From contig NZ_RJTM01000011.1 in the NCBI RefSeq assembly GCF_003725735.1, positions 1-64,000 on the forward strand: a DNA stretch of 64,000 nt, in the 5' to 3' direction. Position numbers and translations under genes: made by a program. Below are positions 36,168 to 45,205 of the stretch, piece by piece; the first letter of the stretch is position 1; each line of letters begins with the position of its first letter. Below the pieces are notes generated by a model. It saw only the letters and a program-made list of their open reading frames with translations, made no database searches and had not been told where the DNA came from. This DNA is from Sinomicrobium pectinilyticum (lineage in GTDB: Bacteria; Bacteroidota; Bacteroidia; Flavobacteriales; Flavobacteriaceae).

Positions 36168-36499
36168 AACATGGTATTTAGGTTAAACTTTTTTGAAAAT
36201 ACAAAAGTTCACCTCCCTCATTCCGGACTGCGTTTTATGAGGAATTGTAAATATGCTAATAATCCTTGCCAAATGGGTTTCATCGTATACAAATATCGGA
36301 AAATATTTGCGGAGTATGAAATTGCGGTAAGTACTATTTTTTGACGCTATCGTTAATATACTGAAGGGTATTTTATTTTTATTTGGTAATATCTCAGAAA
36401 TAACGTGAAGGTTTTAATATTGTTATGGGGGAATATGAATATCTGTGTTTATAGCCCGGCAATATTCCGTCTGTAATAAATTTTTGAAAATTTTAGTAT
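36168..36499. other. Divergent regulatory region, hmgA and efflux operon
   Basis: About 330 A/T-rich bases between divergent units. It must carry the hmgA promoter (left) and the DUF6660/CzcA operon promoter (right); an AAATTTTTG stretch near 36478-36486 is a weak -7 candidate for the latter. No ORF, RNA gene or clear operator palindrome was recognised. Confidence 0.5.
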
Positions 36500-36868
36500 A
36501 TGGAAAATCTTAAAAAGAGTACCTTTGTTCCGATAAAAAGCAGATCGTTGCGAAAAGTATTCACCATATTACTAAGTCTTTATGTGCTGGCGCTGGCCGT
36601 GACACCTTGTTCGGATACAGTGACTCCCGATCCGCATGATGACAGCCTTACGGAAGTACATTGTGATGTGGACAGTAAAGATACCGGTCATCTGGACTGT
36701 ACGCCTTTTTGCACCTGTGCCTGCTGCGGGATTGTAATTTCCCTGGAAACTCTTCCCGTTTATCCCGATTTTAAAACTGTTGAGAATTACACTCCTAATT
36801 TCCCTCTGCATTATTCTTTTCCGAGGGAATATCACCATTCCGTTTTACAACCGCCTCAATTGGTTTAA
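36500..36868 (+). CDS. DUF6660-like small Cys-rich membrane-associated protein
   Basis: 122 residues. A Lys/Arg-rich N-terminus is followed by one hydrophobic segment (about 20-36, VFTILLSLYVLALAVTPC) and a periplasmic part with HLDCTPFCTCACCG, a dense Cys cluster able to bind metal. Such proteins (DUF6660 type, assignment from memory) typically sit immediately before RND heavy-metal efflux genes in Bacteroidota, as here (76 bases before czcA). A metal sensor/chaperone or accessory role is likely but unproven. Confidence 0.7.
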   Translation: MENLKKSTFVPIKSRSLRKVFTILLSLYVLALAVTPCSDTVTPDPHDDSLTEVHCDVDSKDTGHLDCTPFCTCACCGIVISLETLPVYPDFKTVENYTPNFPLHYSFPREYHHSVLQPPQLV

Positions 36869-36944
36869 CATTTTCTGATAGGACGGATTTCGCCGGAAAT
36901 GTGCGGAATCCTATTTGTTAAATGTTAAACATAATTGAATTTGC

Positions 36945-39900
36945 ATGATTGATAAGATCATCGGCTTTTCTATTAAGAACAAAATTATTGTGTTCTTGAT
37001 GGTAATAGCCATTATCGGTGGCGGATGGTATGCCGTGAAGACCATCAACCTGGATTCTGTTCCCGATATAACCAACAACCAGGTACAGATCATTACCGTA
37101 GCCCCAAACCTGGGCACGGAAGACATTGAGCAATTTGTAACTTATACGGTAGAACTCGCCGTTTCCAATCTCCCCGGGGTGGAAGAAATACGGTCAGTGT
37201 CCCGTTTTGGGCTTTCCGTAGTTACTGTTGTATTCAGAGATGATATGGGGACCTACCTCCCCAGGCAACTGGTAAGTGAAAAACTTTCCGAAGTAAAAGA
37301 AGAAATTCCCGCGGGTTTCGGGGAGCCTTCAATGGGGCCTATCACTACCGGGCTCGGTGAAATATACCAGTATACCATAGTCCCGGAAAAGGGATATGAA
37401 GACGACTATTCCCCTACTGAACTCCGGTCGGTCCAGGACTGGATCGTAAAGCGGCAAATGGCCCTGTTACCCGGAGTAGTCGAGGTCAATTCATTCGGGG
37501 GAAAAGTCAAACAGTACGAGGTAACTTTAAGCCCGGCAAAGCTTAACAGCGCGGGGGTGTCCATTCACGAAGTATATGAGGCTTTGCAGAAAAACAACGC
37601 CAATACCGGAGGAGCATACATAGAGAAAGGCCATATGGCCAACTTTATCCGGGGAGAAGGGCTTATCAAATCCCTCGACGATATACGGAATATCGTTATA
37701 AAAACCGTAAACGGACAGCCTGTACTTATCAGTTCGGTCGCCGAAAACGTCCGTTTCGGAAGCCAGGTGCGCTATGGCGCCGTAACACGCGATGGTGAAG
37801 GAGAGGCTGTAGGAGGCATGGTTCTATTGCTCAAGGGGGAGAATTCCAATAAAGTGATACAGGATGTGAAAAATCGTGTAACGGAGATCGAAAAATCCCT
37901 TCCCGAAGGACTTACCATCAAACCTTTTATAGACAGGAGCGACTTGATTCAACGAACTACGGACACGGTAACCAAAAATCTTGTGGAAGGGGCGTTGATC
38001 GTCATTTTTGTCCTGGTATTGTTGCTGGGTAGTTTCCGCGGAGGGCTCCTGGTGGCTTCCGTGATACCGTTGTCTCTCTTTGTAGCCCTTATCCTGATGA
38101 AAGTATTCGGGGTCTGGGCTAACCTGATGTCCCTGGGGGCTATCGATTTTGGTATCATTGTGGACGGGGCGGTGATTATCGTTGAAGGGGCGGTGCACTT
38201 CATAGAAAAAAGGCTTGGTAATAAAACAAAATCGCTGACCGGGCAGGAAATGGATACCATTGCTTACGAATCCGGCAGCCAGATGATGAATTCCGCTTTT
38301 TTCGGGCAGCTGATCATCCTTATCGTTTTTGCCCCTATTTTATTCCTTACCGGGGTAGAAGGCAAGATGTTCCAGCCGATGGCCTATACTTTCGGATTTG
38401 CCATGATCGGGGCTATAGTACTGTGCCTTACGTACGTGCCCGCCATGTCGGCATTATTTCTGAAACCATCAAAAGGGAATACGAGGTTTTACCGCTTTGA
38501 ACGGGTTATTAAGAATACGGGAGACAGGATTATTAATTTCTGCCAGGATGCATATCGTCCCGTATTGATAAAGGCACTTAAGGCCTGGAAGGCCGTGATC
38601 ATCTTTTCGATAGTGCTCCTCGGGATATCCGTTTTTGTTTTCAGTCGTATGGGAGGGGAATTCCTGCCCAGGCTGGATGAAGGTGATATGGCCATGCAGG
38701 TTTTGCTCCGTCCGGGCAGTTCCTTGTCCGAAAGCATATCTGCTACAACGAAGGTAGAAAAAATAGTGACCTCTTTCCCGGAAGTAAAGACGATGGTTTC
38801 CCGTATAGGGGTTGCCGATATTCCCACCGATCCCATGCCTATGGACATTGCCGATTGTATCCTTACCCTTGAAAAAGACAAATCCAAATGGACAACGGTA
38901 GAAACCAGGGAAGAACTCATAGAAAGAATAAAAGAGGCCATAGAGGTTATCCCCGGCATAAATACCGTATTTACACAACCTGTGGAATTGAGGTTCAACG
39001 AGCTTCTCACGGGAGTAAGGGAGGATATTGCCATAAAACTGTACGGAGAGGACCTGGGAGTACTTGCCGAAAAAGCGGAACAAATGGCGCGTATTATCCG
39101 GAGTGTTGACGGTGTGGGCGACGTGCGACCTGAAGCCACATCCGGTCTCCCCCAGATGACGGTAAGCTATAATCGCCAAAAGATGGCCAAGTACGGACTT
39201 ACCATAGAAAAACTGAACACCTATATCAGCACGGCATTTGCCGGCCGGACGGCCGGGTCGGTATTTGAGGGAGAAAGGCGTTTTGACCTTGTACTCCGGT
39301 TTGATGAACTGTTCCGTAAGGATATCAGCAACCTCCGCAATCTGTATGTGGACCTTCCCGGAGGAGGACAGATACCCATACAGGAAGTGGCGGAAATAGA
39401 TTTTAAACCGGGACCCATGCAAATAAGCCGCGATAATACATCCCGCAGAGTATCGGTAGGAGTCAATGTAAGGGGCAGGGATGTGCAGTCGCTCGTGGAA
39501 GAGATTCAGGAAAAGATGGATGCGGAACTGGATCTCCCGCCCGGATATTATATCAAATACGGAGGTGCTTTTGAAAACCTTCAAAGAGCCAAGGACCGGC
39601 TAACCCTTGTTGTGCCCATTGTGCTGGGCATGATATTTATCCTGCTCTATTTTGCCCTGAAGTCCCTGTCGCAAACCGTTATGATCTATATGGCAGTTCC
39701 ATTGGCCGCGATAGGGGGAATACTTTCCCTATGGCTACGGGGAATGCCTTTCAGCATATCTGCCGGGGTGGGGTTTATCGTGCTCTTCGGTGTTGCCGTG
39801 CTTAACGGATTGGTACTGATAAGCCGCTTCAACAGCCTTAAAGAAGAAGGAGTGCCGGATATAAAAGAACGTATCCTCCGGGGGACAAAGGAACGATTGC

Positions 39901-41369
39901 GTCCTATAATCCTTACGGCACTGACCGATGTGCTCGGTTTCTTTCCCATGGCGGTTTCTGCCTCTGCAGGTGCGGAGGTACAGCGCCCTCTCGCAACCGT
40001 AGTTATAGGGGGATTGGTTACGGCTACACTGCTTACCCTGATCGTGGTGCCCGTTCTATATTACATTATGGAAAACAGAAAATTAAAAGAAACGGAAAAC
40101 GGAATGAAGAACAGGAATATTTTACCCGGCATAGGGCTACTGCTTTTACTTTTTCTTCCCGGCACAATGCATGCGCAACAGTCGCCGGAGATTATTTCGC
40201 TGAAAGAGGCACTTTCCAGGGCTTTGGGTGACCATCCGGGAATAAAACAGGCAGAACTGTCCGTGGAACAGAAAAAAGTATTACGGGCTACAGCTTTCGA
40301 TCCCGGCCAGACCACTGTCAGTACCGGAGGTGAAGAATACGGAGGAGCGGACAGAATACGCAATACCTTAACTATCGGGCAAAGTAATATTGATGTTTTT
40401 GGCACCATGGCCAAATCAGCGCTTAATAAAGCCCGTGTTGCAGAAGAGAGCGGAAGACTTGATGTGGTCCGGCTTAATATGGCCATGGAAGTGTACAGCG
40501 CTTATTACAATGCGGTGAATGCACGGGAAAAACTAAAACTTGCCGTACAGATGGACAGTATCTACAGTAATTTTCTGAAAGCAGCACGATTGCGTTACGA
40601 AACGGAGGCGACCACGAAACTGGAGCTTCTTGCAGCCGAGGGGCAATACGGGAGAATAGCGGCGAGGAAAATAGAAGCGGAAAACGATTATAAAAAGGAA
40701 TTGAACACCTTGAACCGCTGGATACTTAAGGAAAACCCTTTTGAAGTGAAAGATGCCACAGCTTTGTTCATGGAACAGGCAGGAGTGCGGGAAACATGGG
40801 AAAAAAGGGTGAAGGAACATCCGGTTATACAGCTTGCACAATTGGAAACGGAGACGCAGAAATCCTTGTGGCGTACGGAAAAAGCAGGTTTTTTACCCAA
40901 GTTGAATGCTTCGTATGGTTGGCAGGAAATAGCAGGGCAAAGCGGATTTTACTCGTGGAATCTCGGAATATCCGTACCCTTGTTTTTCTGGAACCGAAAT
41001 GCAGAAGTCAAAGCGGCAAAAGTGCAGGTAGCGATAGCAAAGGAGCAACTGGCACAACAGCAGATAGACCTGCAGACCCGGGTGAGTACACTGCTGAACG
41101 ATTATGATAAGCTGAGTGCCATGGTAAAACTATACCGGGAACAGCTATTGCCATTGGCGCTGGAACAGGTTGCCGCAGCAGAACTGAGCTATCGGGAAGG
41201 AGAGATCGATTACGTCTCTTTTATTCAGAACCTGAATAATGCCAAGGAGGTACAGAATGTTTACCTGGACCGCCTTCGCGAATACAATACGACCGTGATA
41301 CAGCTCAAATATCTTTTAGAACCCGGCACCATAGTAAGCAATAACCCCGGGACGAGCAAGGAAAACTAA
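36945..41369 (+). CDS. CzcA-type RND metal efflux pump fused to TolC-type channel
   Basis: 1474 residues. Residues 1-about 1048 form a complete heavy-metal RND pump: TM4 carries DFGIIVDGAVIIVEG (Asp401, Asp407, Glu414), the divalent-cation (Zn/Co/Cd/Ni) form rather than the CusA Cu/Ag form. Residues 1054-1474 are a full TolC/CzcC-like outer-membrane factor with coiled-coil repeats. The join contains an intact signal peptide starting at Met1054 (MKNRNILPGIGLLLLLFLPG, then an AQQ cleavage-like end). That implies either signal peptidase processing into two proteins or internal initiation at ATG 40104. Such fusions are known in Bacteroidota. It is operonic with the adaptor gene downstream. Confidence 0.92.
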   Translation: MIDKIIGFSIKNKIIVFLMVIAIIGGGWYAVKTINLDSVPDITNNQVQIITVAPNLGTEDIEQFVTYTVELAVSNLPGVEEIRSVSRFGLSVVTVVFRDDMGTYLPRQLVSEKLSEVKEEIPAGFGEPSMGPITTGLGEIYQYTIVPEKGYEDDYSPTELRSVQDWIVKRQMALLPGVVEVNSFGGKVKQYEVTLSPAKLNSAGVSIHEVYEALQKNNANTGGAYIEKGHMANFIRGEGLIKSLDDIRNIVIKTVNGQPVLISSVAENVRFGSQVRYGAVTRDGEGEAVGGMVLLLKGENSNKVIQDVKNRVTEIEKSLPEGLTIKPFIDRSDLIQRTTDTVTKNLVEGALIVIFVLVLLLGSFRGGLLVASVIPLSLFVALILMKVFGVWANLMSLGAIDFGIIVDGAVIIVEGAVHFIEKRLGNKTKSLTGQEMDTIAYESGSQMMNSAFFGQLIILIVFAPILFLTGVEGKMFQPMAYTFGFAMIGAIVLCLTYVPAMSALFLKPSKGNTRFYRFERVIKNTGDRIINFCQDAYRPVLIKALKAWKAVIIFSIVLLGISVFVFSRMGGEFLPRLDEGDMAMQVLLRPGSSLSESISATTKVEKIVTSFPEVKTMVSRIGVADIPTDPMPMDIADCILTLEKDKSKWTTVETREELIERIKEAIEVIPGINTVFTQPVELRFNELLTGVREDIAIKLYGEDLGVLAEKAEQMARIIRSVDGVGDVRPEATSGLPQMTVSYNRQKMAKYGLTIEKLNTYISTAFAGRTAGSVFEGERRFDLVLRFDELFRKDISNLRNLYVDLPGGGQIPIQEVAEIDFKPGPMQISRDNTSRRVSVGVNVRGRDVQSLVEEIQEKMDAELDLPPGYYIKYGGAFENLQRAKDRLTLVVPIVLGMIFILLYFALKSLSQTVMIYMAVPLAAIGGILSLWLRGMPFSISAGVGFIVLFGVAVLNGLVLISRFNSLKEEGVPDIKERILRGTKERLRPIILTALTDVLGFFPMAVSASAGAEVQRPLATVVIGGLVTATLLTLIVVPVLYYIMENRKLKETENGMKNRNILPGIGLLLLLFLPGTMHAQQSPEIISLKEALSRALGDHPGIKQAELSVEQKKVLRATAFDPGQTTVSTGGEEYGGADRIRNTLTIGQSNIDVFGTMAKSALNKARVAEESGRLDVVRLNMAMEVYSAYYNAVNAREKLKLAVQMDSIYSNFLKAARLRYETEATTKLELLAAEGQYGRIAARKIEAENDYKKELNTLNRWILKENPFEVKDATALFMEQAGVRETWEKRVKEHPVIQLAQLETETQKSLWRTEKAGFLPKLNASYGWQEIAGQSGFYSWNLGISVPLFFWNRNAEVKAAKVQVAIAKEQLAQQQIDLQTRVSTLLNDYDKLSAMVKLYREQLLPLALEQVAAAELSYREGEIDYVSFIQNLNNAKEVQNVYLDRLREYNTTVIQLKYLLEPGTIVSNNPGTSKEN

Positions 41370-41461
41370 AAAAGGTATAAAGTAAAGACACACGGCCGTG
41401 TGTCTCAATCGTTGTGCGTCTCAGCCGCCGTAGTCTCTCAACAGTATAAAAAGAAAAAATA

Positions 41462-42718
41462 ATGAAAACAATCCGATTAATAATTTTTATCACCGTAACG
41501 CTCTGTCTTACCGCCTGCGGTAAGACCAAAGAGAAGGATACCGATAAGGCTTCTGAAGCCCGGAAAATAACAATCACGGAAGAACAGGATCATCCCGAAG
41601 AAAATACAGTAACCCTGACCGGGGCGCAGCGGAAAGCCATAAACCTGAAACTGGGGAATCTTACCGCGGTTGACCTGGACGGGACCATAAAGGTTACGGG
41701 CGAGCTGGAATTGTATCCAGAAGACAAAGCGACAGTCGGCTCTTTTATAGACGGGAATATAAGTAGTGTACTGGTAAAACCCGGAGAAAAAGTAAAAAAA
41801 GGGCAGGTGCTTGCTTATATCGAAGACCCTGCATTTATCGACCTGCAGGCCGACCTCAGGGAACTCCAGAGCGAATATGAATATCTCGCCCGGGAATTTG
41901 AACGGCAGAAAAAATTGTATGAGAATGAAGTGGCGTCCGGGAAGAACTTCCAGCGGATCACATCCGATTATAAGTCGGTTACGGCGAGACTGGAAAGTAC
42001 GAAAGCCAAATTACGATTGCTCCGGATAAATCCCGAAGCCATTATAAATGGCAGAACTTATAGTGCCCTTCCTGTCGTATCTCCGATAAAAGGTTATGTG
42101 AGAGAAATAGAAGTGACCATAGGACAGCGGATTACTACCGGAAATAGGCTTTTCCATATTATAGACAAAGAAAATATCCATGCCGACCTGCTGGTGTATG
42201 AAAAGGACCTGGACAAAATCAGGGAAGGACAGGAAGTAACTCTGTATATTGCCAATGATCGTGACAGGCCTGTAAAAGGAAAGATAACGGAAATCGGTAA
42301 AAATTATGAAAGTACGATCAGGGCGGTACGAATGCATGCCAGTCTGGAGGGGAATAAAGCACCTTTTGTGCCCGGAATGTTCGTAGAGGGATTGATTGCT
42401 GTGGAAAACATGAAAACGACCGCCTTGCCGGAACCGGCTGTAGTAGAAGATGAAGGGAAAAAGTACATTTTTTTAAAAAAAGAGAGTACGGGAGATACGG
42501 AAGAGGACGGAGATGAGCATGAAGTACACGAAGCTGAGGAAGCAGGGCAGGAAAAATGGATTTTTGCCAGGACGGAAGTTGTAACGGGAGCTACTATGGA
42601 AGGCTGGATAGAGATAACCCCCTTGGATACCATTCCGGAAAGGGCTGAAGTGGTAACGGAAGGTGCTTATTACCTGCTTGCGGAAATGAAAAAAGGAGAG
42701 ACAGAGCACTCGCACTGA
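41462..42718 (+). CDS. RND efflux periplasmic adaptor (CzcB-like)
   Basis: 418-residue membrane-fusion protein linking the pump to the outer-membrane channel. It is a lipoprotein (LTAC lipobox, Cys19). The lipoyl/barrel-sandwich half (SFIDGNISSVLVKPGEKVKKG), a coiled-coil hairpin (about 125-180), the second lipoyl half (SPIKGYVREIEVTIGQRI) and beta-barrel domain are visible. A His/Asp/Glu-rich stretch (DTEEDGDEHEVHEAEEAGQE, about 344-363) and the terminal EHSH are possible metal-binding sites. It lies 92 bases after the pump-channel fusion. Confidence 0.92.
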   Translation: MKTIRLIIFITVTLCLTACGKTKEKDTDKASEARKITITEEQDHPEENTVTLTGAQRKAINLKLGNLTAVDLDGTIKVTGELELYPEDKATVGSFIDGNISSVLVKPGEKVKKGQVLAYIEDPAFIDLQADLRELQSEYEYLAREFERQKKLYENEVASGKNFQRITSDYKSVTARLESTKAKLRLLRINPEAIINGRTYSALPVVSPIKGYVREIEVTIGQRITTGNRLFHIIDKENIHADLLVYEKDLDKIREGQEVTLYIANDRDRPVKGKITEIGKNYESTIRAVRMHASLEGNKAPFVPGMFVEGLIAVENMKTTALPEPAVVEDEGKKYIFLKKESTGDTEEDGDEHEVHEAEEAGQEKWIFARTEVVTGATMEGWIEITPLDTIPERAEVVTEGAYYLLAEMKKGETEHSH

Positions 42719-42746
42719 TCCCGGGTACATAGGAATAAAAGAAAAA

Positions 42747-42780
42747 GCTCCGGGGATTATACTTTCCCGGGGCATATGTA
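42747..42780. terminator. Terminator after efflux operon
   Basis: 10-bp stem with two G-T wobbles (GCTCCGGGGA 42747-42756, TTCCCGGGGC 42764-42773) and a 7-base loop; a T-rich stretch follows within ten bases on the plus side. The A-run upstream gives a T-run on the minus strand, so it may also end the tssD transcript. Confidence 0.7.
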
Positions 42781-42806
42781 TTTTTAAGGAGATCCGTAGA
42801 TATTGT

Positions 42807-43202
42807 TTATGCCTGCATCGGCCACTTTTTGGTATACGAAGTGTTACCGATGTTTATTTCCTTGGCTGATATAACGATTTCCGTAGTCATGGGTTCGTCA
42901 CCTATAGCCCGGAATTTCTCGTGATAACGGATACAGTATCCTTTTTTGAAGGAAGTAGTGCGCATACGGCTCATCCCGTCCCGTTTGTAAAAAATAAGTT
43001 TTCCGTCTTTGGTCTGGGAGTTGCTGATGACCCAGTCGGAAAAATTATCTTTCATATCGGTTTCCAGTACCAGGCGAATTTCACCGCCTTTGGCATTGGT
43101 AGAGGGTTTTCCGTTATGGTCCGTACCCTTTTCTACCCGGATATCATATTCCAGGATGTTATAGGATACTTCATCGATTTCAAACTTGGCTAGAAAAGAC
43201 AT
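42807..43202 (-). CDS. TssD/Hcp-like tube protein (copy 1)
   Basis: 131 residues of the Bacteroidota TssD (Hcp) family: MSFLAKFEIDEVSYNILEYD, the VEKGTDHNGKPSTNAKGGEIRL strand-turn, FSDWVISNSQTKDG, and KKGYCIRYHEKF. Hcp rings stack to form the inner tube of type VI secretion (subtype iii) or related contractile machines. No sheath, baseplate, VgrG/TssI or ClpV gene is in the window, so this copy is an orphan here. It lies 136 bases downstream of a second copy. It could be a secreted effector carrier or have a non-secretory role. Confidence 0.85.
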   Translation of the reverse strand: MSFLAKFEIDEVSYNILEYDIRVEKGTDHNGKPSTNAKGGEIRLVLETDMKDNFSDWVISNSQTKDGKLIFYKRDGMSRMRTTSFKKGYCIRYHEKFRAIGDEPMTTEIVISAKEINIGNTSYTKKWPMQA

Positions 43203-43258
43203 AAGCTATTGGGTTAATACATGGAATGCAGTTATTTTTTCAGAATATTAACGGAAAT

Positions 43259-43283
43259 AAAGGGAGCCGCACGGACTCCCTTT
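43259..43283 (-). terminator. Weak terminator between tssD copies
   Basis: 8-bp perfect stem AAAGGGAG (43259-43266) / CTCCCTTT (43276-43283) with a 9-base loop. On the minus strand a modest T-rich run follows. It lies just past the stop of copy 2. Confidence 0.5.
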
Positions 43284-43337
43284 GATAGTAATATTTGATT
43301 GGCTCGCTTATTACAATATCAAATGAGAAATGAAATG

Positions 43338-43724
43338 CTATACCCATTCGTTGATGTGCTCTCCGCCGCCACTGGCGATAATACGGCACGATATGGTAAA
43401 AGTTTCCGTAAGAGGATTGTCACCGTTATGGTCAAAATTCTCCCGGTATTTAACGAGATAGCCTTCGGTGAAGTTCACTTCACGGAGTTTGGCATCCGTA
43501 TCGCGTTTAATATAAGTGATTACTCCGTTCTTACGTTCGAAGTTATTGGTCATCCACTCGAAGAAGAAAGAATCTCCGGTGGATTCTACAGTGAGGTTAA
43601 TCCGTCCCCCGCGGGTTATGGAAGAAGGGCGTCCGGTAGCATCTACTTCCTGTGCCAGGTCATAATTGGCATTCAGAATATTGACTTTCTTGCCGCCAAC
43701 AGATAAAGTTGCTTTAAATGACAT
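43338..43724 (-). CDS. TssD/Hcp-like tube protein (copy 2)
   Basis: 128-residue paralogue of the previous gene: MSFKATLSVGGKKVNILNAN, VDATGRPSSITRGGRINLTV, FFFEWMTNNFERKNG, and FTEGYLVKYRENF. The two share the layout but differ in most residues, so the duplication is old. A hairpin (43259-43283) may end its transcript before copy 1. Confidence 0.86.
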   Translation of the reverse strand: MSFKATLSVGGKKVNILNANYDLAQEVDATGRPSSITRGGRINLTVESTGDSFFFEWMTNNFERKNGVITYIKRDTDAKLREVNFTEGYLVKYRENFDHNGDNPLTETFTISCRIIASGGGEHINEWV

Positions 43725-43924
43725 AATACTTAAAATTTAAAGAATTAAGGTTAACTAATAAAAATACCAAATCAAATATTTAACTATATAGAGCCTGCAA
43801 GATATTAAATGCGAATATATTATGCAATGTTCAGTGTTAAGAAAGTGTTGTTTTTCTGTTTTGTAAAGTGAGAAATATAACCGGGGAAAGTAGTCTGCAT
43901 GAAGATATCTCTGTTGAAATATCC

Positions 43925-44965
43925 TCAGGGTATTTGCTTTACCAGGTATATGTATACGGGGAAATGGTCGCTGTATCCGCCCGAATATCTTCCGTTGGCA
44001 TAACTCCTCAGCGGGTAGCCTTTATAGGGGCCTGTCGGTGTGAGCAGATAGCGTTTGTTATAAATGCCCGCTTTCCAGTACCGATAAGAGGATTTGTCCT
44101 TTTTAAGGAATTCAGCCGTAAAGAATATCTGGTCGAACAAATGCCATTGATCCCGGTGGGCAAGGGTTCCGAGGCCCTTTTGTGCCATTTTTTCCATAGG
44201 ATTAAAAAGTTCTCCGTCTTTTATTCCCGCTTTTCTTGTTCTGGTCTTCAGTATTCTTTTTAAACTTGGATCGGCAGGATCATCATTGAGGTCGCCCATA
44301 CTGATAATTTTTGCAGAAGGGTTTACTGTAAGCAGGGAATCTATGATCTTTTTATTGAGTTCCGCAGCTGCTATCCGGTTTGGCCTGCTCTTCTTTTCCC
44401 CTCCGTAGCGGGAAGGCCAGTGATTGACTATGAGATGAACAGGTTCACCGTCCAGGATACCGCTGACCAGAAGCTGATCTCTGGTGTATATTCTGTAACC
44501 TTCCTCGGTGTATATTTTTAAAGGAACATTGCTGAAGCTGATAGGAGTAAAAATTTTTTTCCTGTACAATAAAGCGACATCTATGCCGCGATGGTCGGGA
44601 GAGTCGAAATGGATGATCCCGTAATCGTATCTGCTCAGGGTGCTATTGCTGACGAGGTCGTGCAGTACATTCCCGTTCTCTATTTCTGCCAGGCCTATAA
44701 CGTCCGGAGCTGTTCCGGTAACTTCCGCCCCGATTTCGGAAATCACCCGGGCCAGTTTGGATATTTTATCCGCATAACGTCTGGAAGTCCATTTGTAAGC
44801 CCCGGAAGGTGTCCTGTCCGCATCGGAATCCGAACTCTGAATGGTATCGAAAAGATTTTCTGCATTGTAAAAAGCGATGGTTTTTACAGTGTACTTTTTC
44901 TGAGCGGAAACCATCTGCAGAGAAAATGTTGCGGCAAAAAGTAAAAGAAGTGCAGGTTTTGTCAT
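43925..44965 (-). CDS. Secreted endonuclease/exonuclease/phosphatase family protein
   Basis: 346 residues with a signal peptide (1-about 22, ending SLQMVSAQK). Metal-binding and catalytic motifs of the EEP (DNase I-like) fold: IAFYNAENLFD (Asn), IGLAEIENGN (Glu), LIVNHWPSRYGG (His), ISMGDLNDDPADP (Asp-Asn), and YSDHFPVYI (Asp-His, terminal). This secreted subgroup is often found with TonB receptors and DUF5689 lipoproteins, as here, and probably hydrolyses extracellular nucleic acid or phosphodiesters. It is divergent from the receptor gene across 240 bases. Confidence 0.9.
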   Translation of the reverse strand: MTKPALLLLFAATFSLQMVSAQKKYTVKTIAFYNAENLFDTIQSSDSDADRTPSGAYKWTSRRYADKISKLARVISEIGAEVTGTAPDVIGLAEIENGNVLHDLVSNSTLSRYDYGIIHFDSPDHRGIDVALLYRKKIFTPISFSNVPLKIYTEEGYRIYTRDQLLVSGILDGEPVHLIVNHWPSRYGGEKKSRPNRIAAAELNKKIIDSLLTVNPSAKIISMGDLNDDPADPSLKRILKTRTRKAGIKDGELFNPMEKMAQKGLGTLAHRDQWHLFDQIFFTAEFLKKDKSSYRYWKAGIYNKRYLLTPTGPYKGYPLRSYANGRYSGGYSDHFPVYIYLVKQIP

Positions 44966-45205
44966 GTTGAGATATGAGTAGCGTGAAATACGATTATCGG
45001 GAGAAAGATAGAAAAAGTATCCGTAGGCATAAAGATCATCAAAATCTAAACCTGCTGAATTACAGTGTTTTTGGGGGCTTCGGCTATTATAGAAAAATTT
45101 TATGCTGAAAAATTGGGACTCCTTTCATTCTGTGGTGTAGAATTAAATAGGGGGTATAGTATAATGTATTGAAAGCCTGTACTCCAACTAAAAACAAACC
45201 GGAAC

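Noticed and set aside
36081-36344. An 87-residue frame overlapping the start of hmgA
   Set aside because: Antisense to hmgA for a third of its length, then A/T-rich regulatory sequence; no coding signs.
38469-39584. A 371-residue open frame antisense to the CzcA-type pump
   Set aside because: Shadow of a gene with clear RND motifs.
42807-43724. A complete type VI secretion locus around the tssD pair
   Set aside because: Neighbours are metal efflux genes and a nuclease; no other T6SS component was found in the window.
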